Shown: positions 1 to 9,832, numbered from the stretch's first letter. The stretch is DNA of 64,000 bases from Saccharothrix sp. NRRL B-16314 (GCF_000716595.1 NZ_JNXC01000010.1:62001-126000), one strand, 5' to 3'. Numbers and translations are program-made. The notes: a model not told the origin generated them from the letters alone.

Positions 1-722
1 GTGAGCACACCGCGCACCCGCGCGGTCAGGCTCGCGCCGTCACCGGCCGTCTGCTCGGCCAGGAACGCCAGCGCCAGCCGCCACACCCGCTCGTCACCGC
101 CCGCCAACGGCTGGTGCACGAGGGTGCGCGGCATCCGCAGCATCGGCGCGTCCTGTCCGGTGTGGACGGTCGCGCCGAAGAACGCCTCGTACACGGCCGG
201 CGGCGCGGCGGGCCGGTACGGCAGCTCCACGCTCCGCAGCCCGTACGGTCCGCCCAGGAGGTACGTGATCGACCGGTGCAGGAACCCGAGGCCTAGGTCG
301 GTCGCCTGCACCGACAGCGGCAGGCCCGGCGGCGTCCCGTACCGCAGCGCGGCGAGGTCCGGTGCGCCGTGCGGGTCGTCCACCAGCGTCAGGCTCAGCG
401 ACCGGGCGTGCACGAACAGGTAGCGGGACGTGCACTCCAGCGCGTCCGCCACGGTCGGCGAGTTCTGGATGGCCAGCGCCAGCGGGCCGAGCATGCCGAA
501 GTCCTGGCGCGCGGCCACCCGCAGCCCGAGGTCCGGGCACCGCAGCTCGGCGGCGGCGACCTCCAGCACGGCGGCCAGCGCCGCGTCCGACACCAGCAGG
601 TCGTCCACGTCCAGCGCGGCCACCGGCAGACCCGCCGCGCGCGCGTAGTCCTCGGCCCGGCCGCCCAGCTCGGCCACGGTCGCCCGGAAGCCCCGCAACC
701 CCGCGGACCGGACCACCGACAT
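1..722 (-). CDS. AraC-family transcriptional regulator (C-terminus off the window)
   Basis: An open frame runs without stops from an ATG at 722 off the left edge, giving about 240 residues. The sequence (start MSVVRSAGLRGF, then AARQDFGMLGPLALAIQNSPTVADAL and LRYGTPPGLP) resembles the N-terminal effector-binding domain of the AraC/arabinose-binding type regulators. The DNA-binding AraC domain would lie beyond the edge and is not visible. It is divergent from the flavin monooxygenase at 793, with only 70 bp between the starts, so it probably controls that gene. Family call is by resemblance; the missing half prevents confirmation. Confidence 0.75.
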   Translation of the reverse strand, partial: MSVVRSAGLRGFRATVAELGGRAEDYARAAGLPVAALDVDDLLVSDAALAAVLEVAAAELRCPDLGLRVAARQDFGMLGPLALAIQNSPTVADALECTSRYLFVHARSLSLTLVDDPHGAPDLAALRYGTPPGLPLSVQATDLGLGFLHRSITYLLGGPYGLRSVELPYRPAAPPAVYEAFFGATVHTGQDAPMLRMPRTLVHQPLAGGDERVWRLALAFLAEQTAGDGASLTARVRGVL

Positions 723-730
723 GTCGTACA

Positions 731-758
731 GGGTCAAATACTTGTCGTCCCGGGTCAA
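731..758. promoter_or_regulatory. Direct repeat GGGTCAA, possible AraC operator
   Basis: GGGTCAA occurs at 731-737 and 752-758 in the 70-bp divergent gap between the AraC-like gene and the monooxygenase. The repeats are 21 bp apart start to start, about two helical turns, which is the spacing expected for an AraC dimer on tandem half-sites. Function is inferred. Confidence 0.4.
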
Positions 759-792
759 GAACCGATCAGGTGGCTCCAGGACACTGGAGCGC

Positions 793-2282
<1,490 letters not shown>

Positions 2283-2295
<13 letters not shown>

Positions 2296-2819
2296 CGCAG
2301 GCCGTTCATCACGAGGTCGAGCATCCCGTCCGACGGGCCGACCTCGCCCGCGCCGATCGCGATGCCGCCGAGGGTGGCCAGCACGTCCAGCGGGACCACG
2401 TCCGTGCGGTCGATGGCCTCCAGCAGCACCGTCACGGCCTGGGTCAGCCGCTCCAGGCTCTCCCCGTACGGGTCGCCGCCGCTGGCGATCACCGCGCGCA
2501 GCGCGTCCCCGAGGTCGCGTTTCGTGGTCATGTAGGCCACGAAGCGGTCCATCCACGCCCTGGTCGCCTCGTCCGGCGGCAGGGTGCGCACCAGCTCGGG
2601 CGCGGCGTCGCAGAGCTTGCCCAACTCGGTCCGGTAGACCGCCTCCACCAGTGCCTCGCGGGTGGGGAAGTGGCGGTAGAGCGTGCCGATGCCGACTCCG
2701 GCGCGTTTGGCGATGGACTCCAGCGTCACGTCCGAGCCGTCGTGGCCGAACGCGGCGAGGGCCGTCTCGATCAAGCGGTCGCGGTTGCGCTGGGCGTCCG
2801 CGCGCAGCGGGCGGGACAC
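2283..2819 (-). CDS. TetR-family repressor
   Basis: 178 residues with an N-terminal TetR helix-turn-helix (RLIETALAAFGHDGSDVTLE, then AKRAGVGIGTLYRHFPTREAL) and a helical ligand domain. It starts at a GTG. It is divergent from the SDR gene at 2938, and the gap holds two copies of a CGGAGGnnCCTCCG palindrome, so it very probably represses both itself and the SDR. Ligand unknown. Confidence 0.9.
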
Positions 2820-2860
2820 GATGCCTCCGTGGTCGGGGTGACGCAGCTCTCAATGCCAAG

Positions 2861-2905
2861 CGGAGGGGCCTCCGCATACTGTCGAACGTAACGGAGGAAC
2901 CTCCG
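2861..2905. promoter_or_regulatory. Twin palindromic TetR operators
   Basis: CGGAGGGGCCTCCG (2861-2874) and CGGAGGAACCTCCG (2892-2905) are two perfect 6+2+6 palindromes, 31 bp apart (about three helical turns), in the gap between the divergent TetR and SDR genes. They fit cooperative binding of the adjacent TetR protein. Confidence 0.8.
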
Positions 2906-2937
2906 CTTCAGTGTACGACAGCAGACTGGGGAACATC

Positions 2938-3855
2938 ATGACCGAGCACATCACCACGCCGTTCGACGCGGCGTCGACTGCCGCGCAGGTCGTGGCGGGC
3001 ATCGACCTGACCGGCCGGCGCGCGGTGGTCACCGGTGGCGCGTCGGGCATCGGCGTGGAGACCGCGAAGGCGTTGGCGTCGACGGGCGCGGAGGTCACGC
3101 TGGCGGTCCGCGACACCGCCGCCGGGCAGCGGGTGGCCGACGGGATCGACGGCACCGTGCGGGTGGCGCCGCTCGACCTCGCGGACCGGGCGTCCGTGGC
3201 GGCGTTCGTGGCCGGCTGGGACGGTCCGCTGCACATCCTGGTCAACAACGCGGGCGTGATGGCCGCGCCGGAGACCCGCACGCCGGAGGGCTGGGAACTC
3301 CAGTTCGCGACCAACCACCTCGGCCACTTCGCGCTGACCACCGGCCTGCACCGGTTCCTCGCGGTCGAGGGCGCGCGGGTGGTGTCCGTGAGTTCCAGCG
3401 CGCACCTCATGTCGCCGGTCGTCTTCGACGACATCCACTTCGTCGAACGGCCTTACGACCCGTGGGCGGCGTACGGGCAGTCCAAGACGGCGAACGTGCT
3501 GCTGGCGGTGGAGGCGACCAAGCGCTGGGCGGCCGACGGCATCACCGTGAACGCCCTGATGCCGGGCGGCATCCGGACCAACCTCCAGCGGCACGTCGAC
3601 CCGCGGCAGATGGAGTCGATGATCGACCAGGCGGTCGAGCAGGGCTTCCGGGTGAAGACGCCGGAGCAGGGCGCGGCCACGTCGGTGCTGGTGGCGACGT
3701 CACCGCTGCTGGAGGGCGTCGGCGGGCGGTACTTCGAGGACTGCGCCGAGGCCCTGCCGAACGACGGCAACATGGTCAACGGTGTCGCGGCCTACGCGCT
3801 CGACCCGGAGGCCGCGGCCCGGCTGTGGCAGGTGAGCGAGGAGACGCTGGGCTGA
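2938..3855 (+). CDS. Short-chain dehydrogenase/reductase
   Basis: 305 residues. It has the NAD(P)-binding motif TGGASGIG, the NNAG motif, and the catalytic Ser (VSVSSSAH) and Tyr-x-x-x-Lys (YGQSK) of classical SDRs. The start is the ATG at 2938, preceded by GGGGA at good spacing; an in-frame GTG at 2911 lacks a site. The layout resembles retinol-dehydrogenase-like SDRs. Expression is probably controlled by the neighbouring TetR through the two palindromes upstream. Substrate unknown. Confidence 0.88.
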   Translation: MTEHITTPFDAASTAAQVVAGIDLTGRRAVVTGGASGIGVETAKALASTGAEVTLAVRDTAAGQRVADGIDGTVRVAPLDLADRASVAAFVAGWDGPLHILVNNAGVMAAPETRTPEGWELQFATNHLGHFALTTGLHRFLAVEGARVVSVSSSAHLMSPVVFDDIHFVERPYDPWAAYGQSKTANVLLAVEATKRWAADGITVNALMPGGIRTNLQRHVDPRQMESMIDQAVEQGFRVKTPEQGAATSVLVATSPLLEGVGGRYFEDCAEALPNDGNMVNGVAAYALDPEAAARLWQVSEETLG

Positions 3856-3873
3856 CCCGCGTCCCCGGGCTGA

Positions 3874-4635
3874 TCACGTCAGCTTGACGCCGGTGATCTC
3901 CGCGCAGGCGTCGAGCAGGCGGTCCTGCACCTCGACGTCGTACGCGGCGGGGTTGGCGCGCAGGTCTTCACGCCACTTGAAGTAGCGGCCCGTGACGGTG
4001 GCGGCGGGGTCGTCGGAGGTCGCGAGCCACACCTGGGTGTCCGCGCCCTTCGGCAGCTCGTCGGTGGCGTTCGGGCCGCCCAGCTTGGTCTTGATCCAGC
4101 CGGGGTCGACCGCGTTGCTGATCACGTCCGGCCACCGGCGGGCGACCGCGAACGCGAGGACGACGTCCAGCAGCTTGGAGTCCGAGTACGCCTGCATCCC
4201 GTTCCACGGGCCGCGCTCGTGCTGGAGGTCGTCCAGGTCCGCGACGCCCTGCGACTCCAGGCCCGAGGTGAGGTAGACCAGCCGCCGGGGGCGGGGCATC
4301 AGGGCGGTGAGCAGGTACGGGGCGAGCACGTTGACCTGGAACAGCAGCTCGAGGCCGTCGTCGGTGACGGTGCGCTCCGGCAGGCCGCCGCCCAGCCCGG
4401 CGTTGTGGACGACCACGTCGCACGGCTCGACCGCCGCCGCCAGCTCCCTGGTCTGGTCGAGGGACGCGAGGTCGCCGATCACGACACCGGCCGCGCCGGG
4501 CACCGCGGCCAGCGCCTGCCCGGCCCGTGCCGCGTCACGCGCGTGCAGCACCACCCGGTGCCCGAGCCCGACCAGCGTCGCCGCCGTCTCCCGACCGATA
4601 CCGTCCGCCGACCCCGTGACCAGAACGCTCGCCAT
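3874..4635 (-). CDS. SDR-family oxidoreductase under a CebR-type box
   Basis: 253 residues with the SDR motif TGSADGIG, HNAG in place of NNAG, and YSDSK as the Tyr/Lys pair. It converges on the previous SDR with 18 bp between stops. A perfect TGGGAGCGCTCCCA palindrome lies 16 bp upstream of its ATG, which suggests repression by a LacI-family regulator. The frame stays open far upstream, but homology and the start context place the start at 4635. Substrate unknown. Confidence 0.85.
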   Translation of the reverse strand: MASVLVTGSADGIGRETAATLVGLGHRVVLHARDAARAGQALAAVPGAAGVVIGDLASLDQTRELAAAVEPCDVVVHNAGLGGGLPERTVTDDGLELLFQVNVLAPYLLTALMPRPRRLVYLTSGLESQGVADLDDLQHERGPWNGMQAYSDSKLLDVVLAFAVARRWPDVISNAVDPGWIKTKLGGPNATDELPKGADTQVWLATSDDPAATVTGRYFKWREDLRANPAAYDVEVQDRLLDACAEITGVKLT

Positions 4636-4651
4636 GGCGGGCACCCTACCG

Positions 4652-4665
4652 TGGGAGCGCTCCCA
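4652..4665. promoter_or_regulatory. CebR-type LacI operator (TGGGAGCGCTCCCA)
   Basis: This perfect 14-bp palindrome is identical to the published Streptomyces CebR (cellulose/cellobiose repressor) consensus. It sits immediately upstream of the SDR at 3874-4635 and about 97 bp before the divergent small gene at 4762. No cellulase or sugar transporter is adjacent. Confidence 0.75.
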
Positions 4666-4761
4666 GTGCGCGCCTCCACGTCGACGGCCCGCTCCCGGGC
4701 CGGATCGGGGGACGGTGGATCTACCGATGCGGGTGGGAGCGAGGGGCAGCATGCTGGCGGC

Positions 4762-5127
4762 ATGGCCGTTGACCCGCGAGGTGCCGACTTGAAGCGACTG
4801 CTCGCCGAGGACCCGGGTGGGCCGGTGGTCATGCTCAACCTGCTGCGGTTCGCCGACGGCGGGTTCGAGTCGTACCAGGAGTACGCGCGTCGGCTGCACG
4901 AGACGTTCCTGCCCCGCTACGGCGGTGAAGTCCTTTACGCCGGAACCGGCTCCACCGCCCTGGTCGCCGAAGACGGGCAGAGCTGGGACGCCGTGGTGGT
5001 CGTGCGCTACCCCGACCGCGCCGCGTTCAGCCGCATGGTCGCCGATCCGGAGTACCAGGAGGTGACCCGCCTGCGGACCGGAGCGCTGACCGAGGCGGTG
5101 CTCCAGGCGACCACCCCGTGGGGCTGA
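4762..5127 (+). CDS. DUF1330-type small protein
   Basis: 121 residues. The pattern VVMLNLLRFADGG, YQEYARRL and VVVRYPDRAAFSRMVADPEYQ matches the DUF1330 family, a ferredoxin-like-fold (dimeric alpha/beta barrel) group of unknown function. The start is the ATG at 4762; a nearby ATG at 4751 is out of frame. It may share the CebR-type operator region with the divergent SDR. Role unknown. Confidence 0.75.
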   Translation: MAVDPRGADLKRLLAEDPGGPVVMLNLLRFADGGFESYQEYARRLHETFLPRYGGEVLYAGTGSTALVAEDGQSWDAVVVVRYPDRAAFSRMVADPEYQEVTRLRTGALTEAVLQATTPWG

Positions 5128-5197
5128 GAGGGAACACCCCGGCCTCGTCGGGCAGCGCTCCGCAGGACCCTCATCCGAACCACGACCAGCTGAGCCC

Positions 5198-6133
5198 TCA
5201 GTACCGGTCGCGCAGCCAGCCGCCGAGGGCGCGCAGCCGGTCGGCGAGCGCGGCCGGTTCCACGACGTCGAGGTCGAAGTCGAGGTAGACGAGCCACCGG
5301 GCGGCCCAGTCGAGGTCGTCGGCGCCGAAGTGGAGCTCGCACTCGTCGTCGTCGCTGTCGACCACGGTGGCGACACTCGGGTCCACCCGTTCACGGACGA
5401 GGTCCGCCGACGTGTGCACCCGCACGCGCACGCGGTGCCGCGACGGCCCGTGTGCCAGCGCGTCCGTGACGAACGCGGCGGCGTCGGCCGGCGGTCCGGG
5501 CACCGTGAAGTGCGTCCCGAGCGGTTGGACGTGGTCGACGCGGTCGAGGGCGTAGACGACCCAGGCCGCCGCGCCGCGCGGGCAGGCGACGACGTACCAA
5601 CGGCCCCGCAGGGTGACCAGGCGGTGCGGCTGCACGTCGACCGGCCTCGCCTCCGCCACGTCGTGCCGGCGGTGCCGGAGGCGGACGGCTTCGCCCGCGC
5701 GGCAGGCGATCGCGACGGGGATGAGCACGTCGCGGTCCGCGCCGCGCCGGGACGGCGGCGACTGCACCTCGGCCAGCGCGGTGAGCCGGGTGCGCCAGCG
5801 CGACGGCACGACCTGCGTCAGCTTGGCCAGGGCCGTGATCGCGGCGGCTTCGAGGCCGTCCACGGCGACCGCCGTGCGCAGCCCGATGGCGACGGCGGCC
5901 ACCTCGTCCGCGTCGAGCAGGAGCGGGGGCATCGCACGGCCGGACGCCAGTCGGTAGCCGCCCTCCCGACCGGCTTCGGCGTCGATCCGGTAGCCGATCT
6001 CGCGGAGCCGGGCGACGTCACGGCGCGCCGTGCGCTCGGTGACGCCGAGCCTGGCCGCGAGCCGGGTGGCGGAGATGCCGGGGTGCGCTTGGAGCAGCGC
6101 CAGCGTCTCCAGGCGGCGGCTGGTGGTGTTCAC
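5198..6133 (-). CDS. HTH-WYL transcriptional regulator (YafY-like)
   Basis: 311 residues. An N-terminal DeoR/HTH_11-type winged helix (LARLGVTERTARRDVARLRE) is followed by a WYL-type sensor domain (GRWYVVACPRGAAAWVVYALDRV) and a C-terminal WCX extension. Starts at GTG 6133. It is divergent from the SRPBCC gene at 6197 with 63 bp between, the usual arrangement in which such a regulator controls the adjacent gene. Confidence 0.9.
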   Translation of the reverse strand: MNTTSRRLETLALLQAHPGISATRLAARLGVTERTARRDVARLREIGYRIDAEAGREGGYRLASGRAMPPLLLDADEVAAVAIGLRTAVAVDGLEAAAITALAKLTQVVPSRWRTRLTALAEVQSPPSRRGADRDVLIPVAIACRAGEAVRLRHRRHDVAEARPVDVQPHRLVTLRGRWYVVACPRGAAAWVVYALDRVDHVQPLGTHFTVPGPPADAAAFVTDALAHGPSRHRVRVRVHTSADLVRERVDPSVATVVDSDDDECELHFGADDLDWAARWLVYLDFDLDVVEPAALADRLRALGGWLRDRY

Positions 6134-6196
6134 CCGCCCATCGTCCGTTCCCTACCCTGACAGCATCCGTCCGGGTATGCGCCGACACTGGATCGC

Positions 6197-6643
6197 ATGG
6201 CGCAGAAGACGCGGAACGAGGTCGGGCACACCCGGGACGCCGGGTGGCAGATCGGGGTGTCGAAGACCGTGGACCACCCGGTCGCGGAGGTGTGGGACTT
6301 CATCACGTCGCCGGAGGGCGTCGCGATCTGGCTGGGGGAGGGCGTCACCGTGTCGTCCGAGCCCGGTGAGGGCTACGAGACCGCGGCGGGCGTGCGCGGC
6401 GAGACCCGCGGCTTCCGCGAGCTGGACCGCGTCCGGCTCACGTGGCAGCCGCGCGACTGGGCGCACGACACGACGTTGCAGCTGACGGTCAGCTCCGCGG
6501 GGACGGGGCGGGCGAGGCTGGTGGTCCACCAGGAGCGCCTGGCCGACGCCGCCGAGCGCGAGCAGCAGCGCCGGCACTGGAAGGGGGTCGTCGCCGCTCT
6601 CGTGCAGGCCCTGGCGGCATCTGCCGATAAGCCGTCCGGGTGA
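6197..6643 (+). CDS. SRPBCC (AHSA1-like) domain protein
   Basis: 148 residues. VSKTVDHPVAEVWDFITSPEGVAIWLG opens an AHSA1/START-like helix-grip fold, followed by VRLTWQPRDW and a C-terminal long helix (HWKGVVAALVQAL). These proteins bind hydrophobic ligands or act as small-molecule sensors. It is probably regulated by the divergent WYL protein. Exact ligand unknown. Confidence 0.85.
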   Translation: MAQKTRNEVGHTRDAGWQIGVSKTVDHPVAEVWDFITSPEGVAIWLGEGVTVSSEPGEGYETAAGVRGETRGFRELDRVRLTWQPRDWAHDTTLQLTVSSAGTGRARLVVHQERLADAAEREQQRRHWKGVVAALVQALAASADKPSG

Positions 6644-6648
6644 TCGAC

Positions 6649-6685
6649 TTGACCGGTAACGTCACCGCCAGGACTTTTGACCGGT
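6649..6685 (+). promoter_or_regulatory. Direct repeat TTGACCGGT upstream of sensor kinase operon
   Basis: TTGACCGGT occurs at 6649-6657 and 6677-6685, 28 bp apart, in the 64 bp before the histidine kinase. It could be a response-regulator site or part of the promoter. Weak evidence. Confidence 0.3.
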
Positions 6686-6707
6686 TTGACGGCGGGTGGG
6701 GTGACGG

Positions 6708-7826
6708 GTGCAGGGGGAGGCCGCGCGGCTGCTGGGGCGGTTCGGTCGCCGGTACGGCGCCGTCGTGCGGGTCGCGACCCTGCCGCTCATCGTCGCGATC
6801 GCGCTGCTCCGGACCTCGTTCGGCGAATCACCGGCCGTGGCGCTCACGCTCGCCGTCGCGGCGGTCTGGACCTGCGCGTACGCGTGGTGGGTGAGCCGGC
6901 ACGACGGCCCGTTCGTCGTCCCGGTCGTGCTCGACGTCGCCGTGCTGCTGGGCGTGTGCCTGAGCCTCCTCTGGGCCGACGCGCTGGTGACGGCCAACAC
7001 CGGGTGGCTCCGGCTCCTGGTCGCCTTCGCCTGCATGACGTGGCAGTGGCACACGACGCCGCTGACCGGCGCGGTGGCCGCGCTGGCGGCAGGCGGGGGG
7101 ATGCTCGCGATCACCGCCGCGTCCGGGATGCGCCCGAGCGCGTCGCAGGTGTGGGTGCTCGCGGTCGCCGCGATGTCCAGGGCGACCTGGGTGCTCGTCG
7201 CCCGCGCGGCCGAGCGCGCCGACCGCATCGCCGCCAAGGCCGAGGAAGCACGTCGGGAGGCGGCGGTGGCGGCGGCCGTGCGGGCCGAAGAACGCGAACT
7301 CGCGAACTCGCTGCACGACACCGCGGCCACCACCCTGCTGATGGTCGGCACCGGACAGGTGCCGCCCGGCGCGGGGTGGCTGGCGCCCCAGGCCCGGCGC
7401 GACCTGGACCGGCTGCGCTCCGAAGGCGGGTCGGCCCCCGAGCGCGCCGACCTGGTCGACCTGTTGCGCGCGGACCTCGACGCCGGCCACCTGGTGGTCG
7501 ACCTCGACGTCCCGCGGCGGCTGCCGCTGCCGTTCGACGTGGCCAGCGCGATCGCCGGCGCGGCGCAGGAGGCGTTGAACAACGTGCGCCGGCACGCGGG
7601 CACGGACCGGGCGGAGGTCCGGTTGCACGGCGACCCGCTCGGGCTGCGCGTCGAGATCGTCGACCAGGGCAGGGGATTCCGGACGACCGGCGGCTCGGTG
7701 GCCCGGCGCGGTCTGCGCGAGTCCGTGACCGGCCGGATGAACCGGGTCGGCGGCCTGGCCACGATCACCTCCGCCGAAGGGGTGGGCACGGTCGTGCGGC
7801 TGGAGTGGCGGGCCGATGGTGGCTGA
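6708..7826 (+). CDS. NarL-type sensor histidine kinase
   Basis: 372 residues. Several hydrophobic helices in the first half (for example LPLIVAIALL, VVPVVLDVAVLLGVCLSLLW) are followed by a coiled-coil linker. The HisKA_3 phosphoacceptor box is ANSLHDTAATTLL, and the ATPase domain has an N box (AQEALNNVRRHAG) and G1 box (DQGRGF). It starts at a GTG and overlaps the next gene by 11 bp. It is a membrane kinase that presumably phosphorylates the response regulator two genes downstream. Confidence 0.9.
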   Translation: MQGEAARLLGRFGRRYGAVVRVATLPLIVAIALLRTSFGESPAVALTLAVAAVWTCAYAWWVSRHDGPFVVPVVLDVAVLLGVCLSLLWADALVTANTGWLRLLVAFACMTWQWHTTPLTGAVAALAAGGGMLAITAASGMRPSASQVWVLAVAAMSRATWVLVARAAERADRIAAKAEEARREAAVAAAVRAEERELANSLHDTAATTLLMVGTGQVPPGAGWLAPQARRDLDRLRSEGGSAPERADLVDLLRADLDAGHLVVDLDVPRRLPLPFDVASAIAGAAQEALNNVRRHAGTDRAEVRLHGDPLGLRVEIVDQGRGFRTTGGSVARRGLRESVTGRMNRVGGLATITSAEGVGTVVRLEWRADGG

Positions 7827-9000
7827 CGACGACCTCGGCCGGCAGACCACGGCACAGCTACAACGCGGGCTGCGGATCGCGATGGTCGTCGTCGCCGGTG
7901 CGATCCTGTTCGGGCTCGGCCTGCTGAACCTGGTGCGGCACCTGGACGACCACGACCTGCCGGTGGTCCAGCTCGTCGCCTTCGCCATGCTGGCCGCGGC
8001 GCTCGCGGTGGTGGCGGCGCAGGTCGTCCTGCGGCGGCCGTGGCCGGTGTCGCACCGGGTGGTCGTCGCAGTGGTGCTCGCCGCCTGCGCGCTGTCGTAC
8101 CTGACCCTGCCGGGCGGTAGGACCTCCACCGAGGTGGACTGGATCTTCGGGGCGGCCAACTGGGTCGGCCTGGCCGTCCTGCTCGACCGTCCACTGCGGA
8201 CCGTGGTGGCGTTCCTCGTGGCGCACGAGCTGCTCGCGCTGGCGAACGTGGTGCTGCTGAACGACGTGAGCCGCAATTCGCTGGCGCGGTTCGCCACGGG
8301 TTCGGTGTCGGTGCTCGGCTTCCCGCTGTGCGTGGCCGTGGTGGCGGCCGTGCTGCACCGGATCGGTACGGCGGCTGCCACGGCCACGCGGGAGCTGGAG
8401 CGCGTCCGCACGGCGGAAGCCGTCGCGGAGGCGGCCCACCGCCGGCGCGCGCAGCGGTTCGCCGACCTCGCCGGCACGACCGTGCCGCTGCTCGAAGGGC
8501 TCGCCGACCGCTCGCTCGCGCCGTCCGACCCGGCGGTGCAGCGCCGCAGCGCCATCGAAGCGGCCCGGATGCGCCGGCTGCTCGCCGAGTCGGACACGGT
8601 CGAGGACCCGCTGATGCACGAGTTGCGGCACTGCGCCGACATCGCCGACCGCAAGGGCGTGGAGGTCGAGCTGGACGCGCGGGGCCGGTGGCCGGTGCCG
8701 CCGGTGGCGGTGCGGCGCGCTCTCACCGACGCCGCGTTGACCGCCCTCGCGACGGCCGACTCGTGGGCGCGGGTCACCGTGGTCGGTGACGGCGACGTGG
8801 TGGCGGTCAACGTGGTGGCGGACTGCGTGCCAGGGGACGGCGTGGCAGGGGACGGCGTTGCGGTGGATGACGTTGCGGTGGATGACGTTGCGGTGGACGG
8901 CGTCGCAGGGGACCGGGGCGAGACCGGCGTGCGGGTCGAGACCTTCAGCAGTGGCGGCACGGTCTGGATGGAGGCCCGATGGAAGCCCACGGCGAGCTGA
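7816..9000 (+). CDS. Membrane protein, degenerate kinase-like partner of the two-component pair
   Basis: 394 residues. About five to six transmembrane helices occupy the N-terminal half, followed by a cytoplasmic helical region (ATRELERVRTAEAVAEAAHRR, ELRHCADIADRKGVEVELDA) that resembles a histidine kinase linker and ATPase fold. I see no phosphoacceptor His box or convincing N/G boxes. Near the C-terminus, residues about 336-365 are six acidic pentapeptide repeats (D-G/D-V-A-G/V) encoded by a 15-bp tandem repeat. It overlaps both neighbours, so it is translationally coupled between kinase and regulator and probably modulates signalling. Family name not recognised. Confidence 0.75.
   Translation: MVADDDLGRQTTAQLQRGLRIAMVVVAGAILFGLGLLNLVRHLDDHDLPVVQLVAFAMLAAALAVVAAQVVLRRPWPVSHRVVVAVVLAACALSYLTLPGGRTSTEVDWIFGAANWVGLAVLLDRPLRTVVAFLVAHELLALANVVLLNDVSRNSLARFATGSVSVLGFPLCVAVVAAVLHRIGTAAATATRELERVRTAEAVAEAAHRRRAQRFADLAGTTVPLLEGLADRSLAPSDPAVQRRSAIEAARMRRLLAESDTVEDPLMHELRHCADIADRKGVEVELDARGRWPVPPVAVRRALTDAALTALATADSWARVTVVGDGDVVAVNVVADCVPGDGVAGDGVAVDDVAVDDVAVDGVAGDRGETGVRVETFSSGGTVWMEARWKPTAS
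8821..8910 (+). repeat. 15-bp tandem repeat, six units, inside a coding region
   Basis: Six 15-bp units (type GACGGCGTTGCGGTG, two adjacent units identical) lie in frame in the membrane protein gene and encode the pentapeptides DCVPG, DGVAG, DGVAV, DDVAV, DDVAV, DGVAG. Length variation by slippage would stay in frame. Confidence 0.9.
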
Positions 9001-9656
9001 TCACGGCGGTGATCGTCGACGATCACGCGGCGATCTCGGCCGGCGTGCGGTACTGGTGCGAGCAAGCCGAGCCGCCGATCGGCCTCATCGACGCGGGCGA
9101 CCGGCTCGCCGGCGTCTGGACACCGCCCGGCGCCGACGCCGACGTGGTGATCTTCGACCTGGAACTGGTGCCGGGCAAACCCGACTTCGGCGAACTCCGC
9201 CGGCTGGTGGAGGCCGGGCGCCGAGTGGTCGTGTACTCGCAGCACGCCGACAACGCCACCGCGATCAAGTGCATCGACCTCGGCGCGCTCGCCTACCTGA
9301 CCAAGCGCGAAGGCCCCGATCACCTGGTGCCCGCCATCCGCGCCGTCGCGCACGGACAGCCGTACACCGCGCCTTCCCTGTCCGGCGCGCTCGCCGCCGA
9401 CGACACACCGGACCGCCCCCGCCTGTCCCCGCGCGAGACCGAGGTGCTGCGGGCGTGGTTCGCGTCGTCGTCCAAGGAACTGGTCGCGGCGAAGCTCCAC
9501 ATCACCGTCAAGACCGTCGACACGTACATCGCCCGGGTCCGGGTGAAGTACGCGAACGTCGGCCGGGCCGCCCGCACCAAGAGCGAACTCGTCACGCGGG
9601 CGCTCGACGACGGTGTCATCACGCTGGCCGAACTCAACCAGGCCGCCTCCCCTTAG
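8979..9656 (+). CDS. NarL/FixJ-family response regulator
   Basis: 225 residues. An N-terminal receiver domain (AVIVDDHAAISAGV, phosphoacceptor Asp in VVIFDLEL, Lys in YLTKREG) is joined to a C-terminal LuxR-type HTH (LSPRETEVLRAWFASSSKEL then HITVKTVDTYIARV). It overlaps the preceding membrane protein gene by 22 bp, so kinase, membrane protein and regulator form one operon. Targets are unknown; the TTGACCGGT repeats before the operon are possible autoregulatory sites. Confidence 0.92.
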   Translation: MEAHGELITAVIVDDHAAISAGVRYWCEQAEPPIGLIDAGDRLAGVWTPPGADADVVIFDLELVPGKPDFGELRRLVEAGRRVVVYSQHADNATAIKCIDLGALAYLTKREGPDHLVPAIRAVAHGQPYTAPSLSGALAADDTPDRPRLSPRETEVLRAWFASSSKELVAAKLHITVKTVDTYIARVRVKYANVGRAARTKSELVTRALDDGVITLAELNQAASP

Positions 9657-9736
9657 GTCGTCCACCGGGAGTCTGCCGGCGGGGCCGGGCCGGCGGTGTC
9701 AGGTGTTCACCCGACACCGGGGCTTGACGACCCTCT

Positions 9737-9750
9737 GGTTAACCGGTTAA
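9737..9750. promoter_or_regulatory. Palindrome upstream of the GH5 gene (TTAACCGGTTAA)
   Basis: TTAACCGGTTAA at 9739-9750 is a perfect 12-bp palindrome with central CCGG, 83 bp before the secreted glycosidase. Its shape fits a sugar-responsive LacI- or ROK-type repressor site. No cognate regulator is in the window. Confidence 0.55.
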
Positions 9751-9832
9751 GTCCGCACTGTGCGGGGCGCGGTGGCCACGTCACCGGCGCGGCGTATGTC
9801 AACGATGTCAACGGCGACATGGTGAGGTAGAC

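Noticed and set aside
6828..9665. Minus-strand frame of about 945 codons opposite the two-component operon
   Set aside because: Thr/Ala/Arg/Ser low-complexity antisense shadow; the plus strand has three recognisable signalling proteins.
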